A stretch of DNA of 64,000 nucleotides, taken from contig CAVSES010000001.1 of the NCBI GenBank assembly GCA_963727045.1, positions 1,612,001-1,676,000 on the forward strand, written 5' to 3'. Source of the stretch: Bog-1198 sp963727045 (GTDB taxonomy: Bacteria > Pseudomonadota > Gammaproteobacteria > Steroidobacterales > Steroidobacteraceae). Each line of letters begins with the position of its first letter. The first letter of the stretch is position 1. The translations under genes were made by a program, and so were the position numbers. Below are positions 41,869 through 51,079 of this stretch, piece after piece. The notes under the pieces are model-generated. The model saw only the letters and a list, made by a program, of their open reading frames with translations. It was not told the DNA's origin and did no database searches.

Positions 41869-42557
41869 GTGTCCTCGGGCCGGCCCAGGCCGCCTTCAAA
41901 AATGGGTCTCAGCTTCTTGTCGATCGCCTCGCGTGCTCGAAAGATTCGCGAGCGCACCGTGCCCACCGGGCAATCCATCGTCTGCGCGATGTCCTCGTAA
42001 CTCAAGCCCTCGAGCTCTCGCAGCACGATTGCGGTCCGCAAATCGTCCGGCAAATTCTCGATGGCGCGGTTGACGGTGTCGCGAATCTCGTCGGTAAGAA
42101 GCAATGCCTCGGGAGTCTCCGACTCGGAGAGCCGCGCCTGCAGGTCGTATTGTTCGGGATCTTGCAGATCGAGGTCGTAATCCATGGGCCGGCGTTTGGT
42201 GGCAACCAGCGCGTTCTTCGCGGTGTTGATCGCGATTCTATACAGCCAGGTATAAAACGCGCTATCGCCGCGGAACGACTGCAGGGCACGGTAGGCTTTG
42301 ACAAAAGCCTCCTGTGCAATGTCCTCGGCCTCGGTTGCATCGTGCACGTAACGCATGATCAGCTTCAGCACCTTGTGCTGGTATCGCAGGACCAATAAAT
42401 CGAACGCCGCGCGCTCGCCTCGCTGGACCCGCTCGACCAGTTTGAGGTCACTCTCTTCAACGTCATGCGTGAGCCCAAATCGGCGAGCTCGCAACCCAGC
42501 CTGTCGCGATAGACCGACCGGCTCGCAGGAAAAGTTCGACAATTCCCGGAACTGCAT
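41865..42557 (-). CDS. rpoE: RNA polymerase sigma factor RpoE (AlgU)
   Basis: ECF sigma factor of envelope stress, uninterrupted. Region 2: FDLLVLRYQHKVLKLIMRYV, TEAEDIAQEAFVKAYRAL, FYTWLYRIAINTAKN. Region 4: TAIVLRELEGLSYEDIAQTM and CPVGTVRSRIFRAREAI. The frame offers 230 residues, about 30 more than usual; the only in-frame ATG is at 42557, while a TTG about 21 codons later is an alternative. No clear sigma-E autoregulatory promoter (GAACTT type) is seen directly upstream, where sdhE ends 36 bases away, so read-through from sdh or a promoter further up is possible. Confidence 0.93.
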   Translation of the reverse strand: MQFRELSNFSCEPVGLSRQAGLRARRFGLTHDVEESDLKLVERVQRGERAAFDLLVLRYQHKVLKLIMRYVHDATEAEDIAQEAFVKAYRALQSFRGDSAFYTWLYRIAINTAKNALVATKRRPMDYDLDLQDPEQYDLQARLSESETPEALLLTDEIRDTVNRAIENLPDDLRTAIVLRELEGLSYEDIAQTMDCPVGTVRSRIFRAREAIDKKLRPIFEGGLGRPEDT

Positions 42558-42593
42558 TGACTGCAGGCGTGAATTTGCGCACAGGACCGGATT

Positions 42594-42886
42594 CTAACAG
42601 CCGGACTCAGGGGCCGCGCTTAGCTCGGGCGTCGAGTGCCGGCTTGCGGTAATTCGCTCGATCAGGGCCGACAGCAGGGCGGTCGGCGGCGGCCCTGCCC
42701 AGGCAGTAGGCATGGATCACCGGATCGTGGGCCTCCAGCAGCGTTCGGAAAGCCTCCTGATGCGGCGGCCGAAGCGCCGCAAAACTGCTCCTCGAGGTAG
42801 CGGGTCAGCAAGACGTCGAGCTCTTTCATGCCGCGGCGGCAACGCCAGCGCAGTCTCCCCAGTTCTTGCGGTTCGACCGGAGCCAT
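42594..42886 (-). CDS. sdhE: FAD assembly factor SdhE (frameshifted)
   Basis: Small helical protein that helps attach FAD to SdhA. About 97 residues: LGRLRWRCRRGMKELDVLLTRYLEEQF carries the family's RRGM-x-E-L-D motif; after a break near 42785 the second frame gives HQEAFRTLLEAHDPVIHAYCLG, and after another near 42690 TALLSALIERITASRHST to a TAG at 42594. The first frame alone would stop at 42662. Sits 16 bases after sdhB, where its target complex is encoded. Confidence 0.8.
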
Positions 42887-42902
42887 CGGCTCGAGCGTTC
42901 GA

Positions 42903-43687
42903 TCAATGTCGGCGATGCGCCAGGATCTGCTTGATCTCGCCGATCGCCTTGGCCGGATTCAGGTCCTTCGGACAAGCCTCGGTGCAATTCATGATGGTGT
43001 GGCACCGGTACAGGCGAAACGGATCCTCGAGCTGATCGAGCCGCTCGCCGGTCGCCTCGTCGCGGCTGTCGACGATCCAGCGGTAGGCCGCCAGCAGCGC
43101 CGCCGGCCCGAGATAGCGATCACTGTTCCACCAATAGCTCGGGCAGCTGGTCGAGCAGCAGGCGCACAGGATGCAGGCCGAGGGCCGGTCGACCTTTTCC
43201 TGATCCTCCTTGGACTGCAGTCGCTCGCGGTCGGGCGGCGCCGGCGTGCGGGTCTGCAGCCAGGGCTTGACCGCCGCGTATTGCGCGTAGAAATTGGTGA
43301 GGTCGGGGACCAGATCCTTGATCACCGGCATGTGCGGCAGCGGGTAGATCTTGACCTCGCCCTTGACGTCGGCGCAGGCGCTGATGCAGGCGAGGCCGTT
43401 CTTGCCGTCGATATTCATGGCGCAGGAGCCGCAGATGCCCTCGCGGCAGGAGCGGCGGAAACTCAGCGTGGGATCGATCTCGTTCTTGATCTTGATCAGG
43501 GCGTCGAGAACCATCGGGCCGCAGTCGTCCATGTCGACTTCATAGGTGTCGAGCCGCGGATTCTCGGGCGATCGGGGTCGAAGCGGTAGATCTTGAAGAC
43601 GCGGACGTTCTTGGCGCCGGCCGGCGCCTTGAATACTCGCCCGTCCTTGCGGACCTTGGAGTTGGCGGGAAGCGAAAATTTAGCCAT
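42903..43687 (-). CDS. sdhB: Succinate dehydrogenase iron-sulfur subunit (one frameshift)
   Basis: Carries the 2Fe-2S, 4Fe-4S and 3Fe-4S clusters of complex II. About 260 residues: MAKFSLPANSKVRKDGRVF start, 2Fe-2S ligands SCREGICGSCAMNIDGKNGLAC, 4Fe-4S ligands CILCACCSTSCPSYWW, and the third cluster CHTIMNCTEACPKDLNPA. One base is missing near 43566: restoring a C in TTCTCGGGCG gives DRPENPRLDTYEVDMDD, the family text. The only break is in a GC run. Confidence 0.95.
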
Positions 43688-43717
43688 CGATCATGCTCCT
43701 GATGATCGTGCGGACCC

Positions 43718-45503
43718 TCAATACGTCCGTGCCTTGGGGGGAATCGACTCGACTTCGTCGGTCAGGGTATTCAGATGCACCGGCCGATAATCGAAGCGGC
43801 GGTCGCCCGCGCGCATCGACCCAGCACAGCGTGTGCTTCAGCCAGTTCTGATCGTCGCGATTCGGGAAAATCCTCGCGCGCCTGCGCGCCGCGGCTTTCC
43901 TTGCGGTTCTCCGCCGAGTGCATGGTGGCCACCGCCTGCCCCAGCAGATTGTCGAGTTCCAAGGTCTCGATCAGATCGGTGTTCCACGTCAGCGACCGAT
44001 CAGTGACCTTGACGTCGCCGAACGAGGCGAATACCTGCGCGAGCTTGCGCTTGCCCTCGTTCAGGGTTTCGCCGGTGCGGAACACCGCCGCGTCGCTCTG
44101 CATGATGCGTTGCATGTCCAGGCGGATCTCGGCGGTGCGGCGCGAGCCGTTCGCATGGCGCAGCTGTGTCGAGCCGCGCGAGCGCGGCGTCGGCGGCAGT
44201 CCGGCTTCAAGGCGCGGTGCGGCGCGCCCGGCTTCACCACGCGCGCGCAATGCCGCGCCGCTTCGCGGCCGAACACCACCAGATCGAGCAGCGAGTTGGA
44301 GCCCAGTCGGTTGGCGCCGTGCACCGACACGCAGGCGGCCTCGCCCACCGCCATCAGCCCGGGCACCACGGCCTCGCGCCGTCGCGCGCGCGACACCACC
44401 TCCCCCTGCACGTTGCAGGGGATCCCGCCCATGTTGTAGTGGACCGTCGGCAGCACCGGAATCGGGTCCCGGTTGACATCGACGTCCGGCGAAGATTCGC
44501 GCCGTCTCGGCGATTCCGGGCAGCCGCTCCTTGATGACCGCGGGCCCCAGATGCTCCAGGTGCAGATGGATGTGATCCTTGTTCTTGCCGACCCCGCGGC
44601 CCTCGCGAATCTCGATGGTCATGGAGCGGCTGACCACGTCGCGCGAAGCCAGGTCCTTGGCATTCGGCGCATAGCGCTCCATGAAGCGCTCGCCGGCGGA
44701 TTGGTCAGATAGCCGCCCTCGCCGCGCGAACCCTCGGTGATCAGGCAGCCGGCGCCGTAGATGCCGGTCGGATGAAACTGCACGAATTCCATGTCCTGCA
44801 GCGGCAAGCCGGCGCGCAGCACCATGCCGCCGCCGTCGCCGGTGCAGGTGTGCGCCGAGGTGCACGAGAACCAGGCGCGCCCGTAGCCGCCGGTCGCCAG
44901 GATCACCTGGTGGGCGCGAAACCGATGCAGCGTGCCGTCGGACATGTCGAGCGCGATGACGCCCCGGCATTCGCCGTTTTCCATAATGAGGTCGAGCGCG
45001 AAGAACTCGATGAAGAAGGTCGCGTCGTGCTTCAGCGATTGCTGATACAGAGTATGCAGCATCGCATGTCCGGTCCGGTCGGCCGCGGCGCAGGTGCGCT
45101 GCGCAATGCCCTTGCCGAAATGCGTGGTCATGCCGCCGAACGGCCGCTGATAAATGCGTCCATCCTCGGTGCGCGAAAACGGCACGCCGTAGTGCTCCAG
45201 CTCGATGACCGCGGCGGGCGCTTCCTTGCACATGAATTCGATCGCGTCCTGGTCGCCCAGCCAATCCGATCCCTTGACCGTGTCGTACATGTGCCAGCGC
45301 CAATCGTCCTCGCCCATGTTGCCGAGCGCCGCCGAAATGCCGCCCTGCGCCGCCACGGTGTGGCTGCGCGTCGGGAACACCTTGGTGAGGCAGGCGGTCG
45401 CGAGACCGGCCTCGGCCAGGCCGAAGGTCGCGCGCAAGCCCGCGCCGCCGGCGCCGACCACCACCACGTCGTAGGTATGGTCGATGAATTGGTATTCGCT
45501 CAT
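43718..45503 (-). CDS. sdhA: Succinate dehydrogenase flavoprotein subunit (frameshifted)
   Basis: FAD-binding catalytic subunit of complex II, about 595 residues. N-terminal part is one clean frame: VVVVGAGGAGLRATFGLAEA, FPTRSHTVAAQGGISAALGN with the flavinylated His, HFGKGIAQRTCAAADRTGHA, HPTGIYGAGCLITEG. Then breaks near 44690, 44505, 44190, 44090, 43870 and 43805 lead through VHGANRLGSNSLLDLVVFGR to the TGA at 43718 just after a Thr-Tyr end. The ATG at 45503 overlaps the sdhD end. Confidence 0.93.
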
Positions 45504-45884
45504 GGCCTCGAATCCGAACGCGACGCGCAGGATCGCAAAGAGGCTCGCGCCGCCCGACAGCACGTACAGAATCGCAGCAGCAACAGCAGCAGAGCTTTGC
45601 GCCCTTGCCGTGCACGTAGTCCTCGACCACCACGATGGTGCCGAGATAGGAGTGGTGGGTCAGCGCGGCGACCAGCAGCACGGCGAGAAATCCGTTACGC
45701 GGCACGGCCAGCCAGCGCGGACCACGCCGAAGTCCAGCGACGGCAGGCCAGCAGCGAGAAAAAGAACCACAAAGTCGAGCGGAATCAGCGCAACCGCACT
45801 GACCCTCTGCGCCCACCATTGCCCGGTGCCGTCCTTGGCGGAGCCGGTGCCGAGCACTTGTCCCAGGGGACTGCGCAAACTCAT
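45500..45884 (-). CDS. sdhD: Succinate dehydrogenase membrane anchor SdhD (frameshifted)
   Basis: About 128 residues with three hydrophobic helices: MSLRSPLGQVLGTGSAKDGT start, WWAQRVSAVALIPL, a middle helix around NGFLAVLLVAALTHHSY with the haem-binding type His, VVVEDYVHGKGAK with the quinone-site Asp-Tyr pair, and a third helix read partly as VLSGGASLFAILRVAFG. Breaks near 45770, 45715, 45600 and near the end. The ATG at 45884 overlaps the sdhC stop; the stop is placed at the ATGA shared with sdhA, which the last frame supports only after a correction. Confidence 0.8.
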
Positions 45885-46272
45885 AGGCGTCGAAATGCCA
45901 CAGCAGAGCCACACGGACAGCGTCGAGCCGATCGCGCCGAGCACCGCGAACCAGCCGCTCGGCGTGCCGCTGCGCGCGCTCGAATCCCCCGCCCACATCC
46001 CAGAACAGATGCCGCACGCCGTTCAGCAAATGATAGAGAAATGCAAAGGTCCAGCCGATCAGGCAACGCGAGCCCGACCGGGGCGGCGAACAGCGATGCG
46101 CCGTCGGATAGGTCGCGCGCCGCCCGCCAGCGCGACCAGCCAGAAGCTCAACGCGAGCCAGGCCGAGCGCGAGCGCAATACCGGTCAATCGATGCAGGAT
46201 CGACAGGCTATTGCCGATCTGCCAGCGATAGATTTGCAAATGCGGCGAAAGCGGCCGGGGGCGTGCGGGCAT
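45881..46272 (-). CDS. sdhC: Succinate dehydrogenase cytochrome b556 subunit (frameshifted)
   Basis: About 130 residues: MPARPRPLSPHLQIYRWQIG start, then SILHRLTGIALALGL with the family's H-R-x-T-G motif, and FAFLYHLLNGVRHLFWDVG with the haem ligand histidine, followed in another frame by SGWFAVLGAIGSTLSVWLC for the third helix. Breaks near 46150, 46060 and 45985. It is the first structural gene of sdhCDAB and lies 38 bases after the small DUF1674 gene. Confidence 0.85.
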
Positions 46273-46310
46273 AATCGTTCCTGGTATTCAGGGTGGGGGA
46301 CGCAGCATGC

Positions 46311-46492
46311 TCAAAAATCGATGCAGCGGCCGCGCAATTCCCAATCGCCGTAGCGCGTCGGGTCGGGTCCGTCCGCCCGCCGACTTCGCGGCGCGGCTTC
46401 GCGGGCGGCGCGGCGTCCGCGGCGACGTCGCTCGGTCGCCGGCTCGGCGGCATGGCGTCGGCGCGGGCTGATCTCATGGTGTTCGGCGTCAC
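46311..46492 (-). CDS. DUF1674 / SDHAF4-like succinate dehydrogenase assembly factor (one frameshift)
   Basis: A small gene of about 60 codons directly upstream of sdhC. The C-terminal text DGPDPTRYGDWELRGRCIDF is the hallmark of the DUF1674 family, whose eukaryotic member SDHAF4 protects flavinylated SdhA during complex II assembly. The N-terminal half (MPPSRRPSDVAADAAPPAKP, then RREVGG) lies in a second frame; the break is near 46375. The start could be the ATG at 46492 or the one at 46453. The assignment rests on the conserved end and the position beside sdh. Confidence 0.75.
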
Positions 46493-46525
46493 GGGTCAAA
46501 GTTTGCCAGAAAACGCTATACCGCG

Positions 46526-47411
46526 GTGACGCGAATTTCGCTGAACGACGCCGCCGGGGTTGACAGCGGCCCGGCAACCTCTCTCATAGCCGCATGCCCA
46601 TCGCAAGCACGCCCGCTCGGCAGCTGCCACATCGGTCTGCTGCGCTTTTCCGGTCCCGACGCCCCCGCCTTCCTGCAGGGCCAGGTATCGAACGATACGC
46701 GGCGCCTCAGCTGGGCCGACACGCTGTTCGCGGCCTATTCCACCCTCAGGGCCGCGTGCTGCGCTGCTGCGTCTGCTGCCGCATTCGGGCGGAATCGTCG
46801 CCATGCTGCCGCGCGAAGTACTGGCGCCGACCCTCGCAGCGACTGCGCAAATTCGTGCTGCGCGCCAAAGTCGATATTGAGGATGTGAGCGAGCAATCGC
46901 GGTCGCCGGCGCAGAGGCGCGCGCTGCTGCGGCGTGCCGGCTCGACGTTCCGCGCCGAGCACCGGCTACCTGGAGACGGCCGGCTTCGGCGTCGCCGCGC
47001 GTCAATCGGACGACCCCGGACGCTACTGGGTGGTCGGCGCCGCGGCGTTGCTGGCGGCGCACGGGCTGGCCGGCGCACCCTCGGCGGCGGACCGATCGAG
47101 CGCGACTGGCGTCTCGCGGACATTCGCGCCGGTTTTCCTCAAGTCTATGCGGCGACTAGCGAGCTGTTCATCCCCCAAATGCTGAATCTCGACCTGATCG
47201 ACGGCATCAGCTTCACCAAGGGCTGCTACACCGGCCAGGAAATCGTCGCGCGCACTCAACATCTCGGCCGCATCAAGCGGCGGATGTTCCGCTTGCCGTT
47301 GCCGCCCGGCGAATGGCGGTCGGCCAGGCGCTGCGCCTCGCCGACGGCCGCAGCGGGCGCCTGACCGAGTCATTCGAGCCGGTGCCGCGCCCGAAGCGCT
47401 GGCGGTCCTGA
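46526..47411 (+). CDS. ygfZ: Folate-binding protein YgfZ (frameshifted)
   Basis: GcvT-like tetrahydrofolate-binding protein that supports synthesis and repair of some iron-sulfur enzymes. About 290 residues: LLRFSGPDAPAFLQGQVSND near the N-terminus, GYLETAGFGVAA in the middle, ADIRAGFPQVYAATSELFIP and the family signature ISFTKGCYTGQEIVARTQHL. Breaks near 46745, 46905, 47080 and 47320. Start is the GTG at 46526. It diverges from the DUF1674-sdh operon and converges with murI, whose end is uncertain and may overlap. Confidence 0.85.
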
Positions 47412-48376
47412 CGGCGGCAGCAGCACGCCGCGCCCGACGGCATGCCGGCACGCCGCGGCGCGCCGGCCGACACCCCGATCGCCGGGCCGTCCGCCTTGCC
47501 CGTCCCGTCCCGGCTCTGGCCGCTCCAACTGCCTCGAGGTCGATGATCTCGACTGTCGGCGTGCAGCGCCTCGCCGAAGAAAGCACTGCCGACCCGCGCG
47601 AAGCGTTCCGCCCCGTCGGTTGCCAGCCAGATGATCCGGCCGCCCGGGGACCGCCGCAGCGGCCGACGGCGCAATCCGCCGCAACACGGCCGCGCGGTGG
47701 TGGCGGCCGAATCGATGATGGCCGCTGGAGCGGCAGCGCCGCGAATGGCAGCGGCCAGAAACGGAGCGTGCATCCCAGCACCAGCGTATCCGGCGCGTCA
47801 CCGCCGGAAAACATCGGTCGAGATAGCGGCGCGCGACCAGCTCCGTCACCGGGCCGTCGATCCACCCCTCCTCCGCCAGCGCCACGAACATCGAGCAGGC
47901 GCGGGCCGTGACACGGGCCGCCGCTGCGCCGGCGGATGGCGGTTTGGTAGGCGCCGCCGCTGATCGTGGCTTCGGTGCCGATCACGGCGATGTGTTGTGA
48001 CGCCGACGCCGCGACTGCCGCCTGTGCGCCGGGCTCGATGACGCCGATGATCGGCAGCGGAGGGATGTCGAAGCACTCAACGCGCCAAGGGCGGATGCCG
48101 ATGCGGTATTGCAAGCGACCACCAAGGAGCCCACGCCGGCGACAACAGCGCGGCGGCGCACTGCATGGAGTAGCGCACCACGGTGTCCGGGCTCTTCGTG
48201 CCGTACGGCAGGCGCGCCGTGTCTCCCAAGTAGATGAAATCCTCCGCCGGCAGCGCCTCACGCAGCGCGCGCAGCACGGTCAGACCGCCGACTCCGGAGT
48301 CGAACACGCCGATGGGGGTTCGGCGCGGGCTGCCGCGGTCAGGATTCCGGCCGCATGTGGGGAAACAGCAGCACAT
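47370..48376 (-). CDS. murI: Glutamate racemase (frameshifted)
   Basis: Makes D-glutamate for peptidoglycan. N-terminal TPIGVFDSGVGGLTVLRALR with the first catalytic region, FIYLGDTARLPYGTKSPDTV, then IIGVIEPGAQAA, IAVIGTEATISGGAYQTAI, MFVALAEEGWIDGPVT, DTLVLGCTHAPFLAAAI with the second catalytic cysteine, and WLATDGAERFARVGSAFFGE. Breaks near 48170, 48110, 47900, 47790 and 47640. The in-frame ATG at 48376 lies inside the lysS end. The end is uncertain: conserved sequence stops near 47540, but the first stop in a likely frame is at 47370. Confidence 0.8.
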
Positions 48377-49828
48377 CGCGTATCGACGGCGAATCCGTGT
48401 ACAGCATCACCAAACGGTCGACCCCCAGTCCGAGGCCTGCGGCCGGAGGCATGCCGTACTCGAGCGCGCGCACATAGTCGGCGTCGTAGTACATCGCCTC
48501 CTCGTCGCCCGCAGCCTTGCGCTCGACCTGCTCCTTGAAGCGCCGCGCCTGATCCTCCGGATCATTCAGCTCCGAGAATCCGTTGGCCAGCTCGCGGCCG
48601 CCGATGAAGAATTCCCAGCGGTCGGTGACGAACGGATCGAGGTCGTTGCATCGCGACAGGGGCGAGACCTCGGCCGGGTATGCATAGGCGAAGGTGGGCT
48701 GCAGCAGCGTGTGCTCTCCGGTCTTCTCGAATAGCTCGATCTGCAGCTTCCCGGCACCGTCGCCGGCCTTGTAGGGAATCTTCATGGCATCGCACACCCG
48801 CCGCAGATAACTCACATCGCGCAGCGACATCGGATCCAGTCGCGGATTGTTGGCGAGGATGATCTCCTCGATGCTGAGGCGCGCGAATCTGCTGGATAGA
48901 TCGAAATCGCTGCCCTGATAGCGCAGAATGCGCGAGCCCAGCAAGGTGTCGGCAAGACCCTGAAACATCGCCTCGATCATCTCCATGAGATCGTTGTAAA
49001 TCGGCATATGCCTGGTACAGCTCGAGCATCGTGAACTCGGGATTGTGCTGCGTCGAGACCCCTTCGTTGCGGAAGTTCCTGTTGATCTCGTACACGCGCT
49101 CGAATCCGCCGACGGTCAGACGCTTCAGGTACAGTTCCGGCGCGATCCGCAGATACATGTCGAGGTCGAGCGCATTGTGGTGGGTCTTGAACGGCCGCGC
49201 GGCCGCTCCGCCCGGTATGGGGTGCAGCATCGGCGTCTCGACTTCGAGAAAATCGCGCGCATCGAGAAACGCGCGCAGGTAGCGCACGACCGCCGAGCGT
49301 GTCTGGAATACGCGGCGGCTGTCCTCGTTCACGATCAGATCCACGTAGCGGCGCCGATATCGCAACTCCGTGTCGGCGATGCCATGCCATTTGTCGGGCA
49401 GCGGCCGCAGCGACTTGGCGAGCAGCACCAGCCGTTCGACCCGCACCGACAGCTCGCCGGTTCTGGTTCGGAACAGCGCTCCCTCGGCGCCGATCACATC
49501 GCCCACATCCCAACTCTTGAAGTCCTCGTAAACGTCGCCGAGCGTCTGCTGCTGCAGGAACACCTGAATCGCGCCGCTCGGATCCTCCAGCTTGGCAAAG
49601 CTCGCTTTGCCCATGACGCGCTTGGCGCGCATCCGGCCCGCCACGCACACCCGGTTCGCCTCCGCCTCGAGCATTTCGGCGCTCTTGTCTGCGTTTGCGC
49701 TGAGCAGCCGCCCGCCAGGGCGTTGCGGCGAAAATCGTTCGGAAAGGCGCTGCCGCGCCCGCGCAATTTGGCGAGCTTGGCGCGGCGCTCCGCTATCAAA
49801 TGGTTCTCGTCGGAGTCGATCCGCTCAT
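48339..49828 (-). CDS. lysS: Lysyl-tRNA synthetase, class II (frameshifted)
   Basis: About 500 residues. N-terminal HLIAERRAKLAKLRGRGSAF and the anticodon-binding OB domain (VAGRMRAKRVMGKASFAKL), class II motif 1 DARDFLEVETPMLHPIPGGA, motif 2 RVYEINRNFRNEGVSTQHNP, FTMLELYQAYADL and motif 3 GLGLGVDRLVMLYTD. Breaks near 49825, 49690 and 49005. The ATG at 49828 overlaps the prfB stop; one base missing right after it accounts for the frame change into ERIDSDENHL. The last frame ends PHMRPES. The prfB-lysS order is standard. Confidence 0.92.
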
Positions 49829-50920
49829 AGTCCCTGCTTCAGACTGGCTTGCATGAATTCATCGAGCGCGCCGTCGAGCACCGCAGTGGTATTGCCTATC
49901 TCCACCCCGGTGCGCAGATCCTTGATGCGCGACTGATCCAGCACGTAGCTGCGAATCTGATTGCCCCAGCTCACATCCGACTTCGAATCCTCGAGCACCT
50001 TCGCCGCCGCGTTGCGTTTGTTGAACTCCAGCTCGTACAGTTTCGCCTTGAGCATCTTCATCGCGGTCGAGCGGTTCTTGTGCTGACTGCGCTCGCTCTG
50101 GCAGGCCACCACGATGCCGCTCGGCATGTGCGTGATGCGCACCGCCGATTCGGTCTTGTTCACGTGCTGGCCGCCGGCGCCGCTCGACCGGTAGACGTCG
50201 GTGCGCAGATCGGCCGGATTGATCTCGATATCGATGTCGTCGTCGACTTCGGGCGAGACGAACACGGATGCGAAAGAGGTGTGCCGGCGATTGCCGGAAT
50301 CGAAGGGCGATTTGCGCACCAAGCGGTGCACGCCGGTCTCGGTGCGCAGCCACCCGTAGGCGTAATCGCCCGCTCATGCTGACGGTCGCGCCCTTGATGC
50401 CGGCCACCTCGCCGCCGCTTTGATCGATGATCTCGGTCGCGATGCCATGCCGGTCGGCCCATTTCAGATACATGCGCAGCAGCATCGCGGCCCAATCCTG
50501 TGCTTCGGTTCCGCCGGCACCGGCCTGAATGTCCAGAAACGCGTTGTGCGAGTCCATCTTGCCCGGGAAACATGCGCTGGAATTCGAGCTGTTCGACTTC
50601 GGCGGCCAACGCCGTCGCGTCGGTTTCGATCTGTGCGGCCGCGAGCGTCGCCTTCCTCGGCGGCCAGCTCCAAAAGCTCGCCGGCATCGCGCAAGCCGCG
50701 CGTCAGCCGGTCCAAGCCGGCGACGACTTGTTCGAGTTTGGCGCGCTCCCTGCCGAGATCCTGCGCGCGCTCGGCGTTGTCCCAGATACCGGGCTGCTCG
50801 AGTTCGCGGGTTACTTCCTGCAGGCGCTCGTGCTTGTTGTCGTAATCAAAGATACCTCCTCAAAGAGCCGGTGCGCTCCTCGAGATCTTTGATGAATCGT
50901 TTGAGTTGATTGAGTTCCAT
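49825..50920 (-). CDS. prfB: Peptide chain release factor 2 with programmed +1 frameshift
   Basis: Recognises UAA and UGA and triggers peptide release. The first frame is 24 codons from the ATG at 50920 (MELNQLKRFIKDLEE start) and stops at an in-frame TGA; the +1 frame continues DYDNKHERLQEVTREL and PGIWDN. The body has the codon-recognition SPF tripeptide in RKSPFDSGNRRHTSF and the catalytic GGQ in SSGAGGQHVNKTESAVRI. Besides the programmed site there are extra breaks near 50665, 50570 and 50370, of the same kind as in neighbouring genes. Ends in a TGA overlapping the lysS start. Confidence 0.95.
50846..50860 (-). other. prfB programmed +1 recoding site
   Basis: On the minus strand the sequence reads AGGAGG TAT CTT TGA T: an internal Shine-Dalgarno AGGAGG (50855-50860), three bases, the slippery CTT codon 24 and the in-frame TGA at codon 25 (50846-50848). 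This is the autoregulatory RF2 frameshift site; Escherichia coli has AGGGGGTATCTTTGAC. Low RF2 lets the ribosome slip +1 and make more RF2. Here the base after TGA is T where E. coli has C. Confidence 0.93.
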
Positions 50921-51079
50921 GGGCGCCAACTGTAGCACACTACCCCGGGCTGGGCAACACTGTTCGAATCGGCGCGGCACGGAAGGCGAGAGCAACCGCA
51001 CAGTTTTGCCAGTCATTTCCGATATTTACGACCGTTCGGTGCAAGCTGTTGCGTCGCCCCGGGAATACCGCTGAGAAAC

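Noticed and set aside
43771..46272. An 833-codon frame joining SdhC, SdhD and SdhA segments as a fusion
   Set aside because: The SdhC and SdhD parts are followed by out-of-frame text; corrected frames give separate genes with ATGA overlaps.
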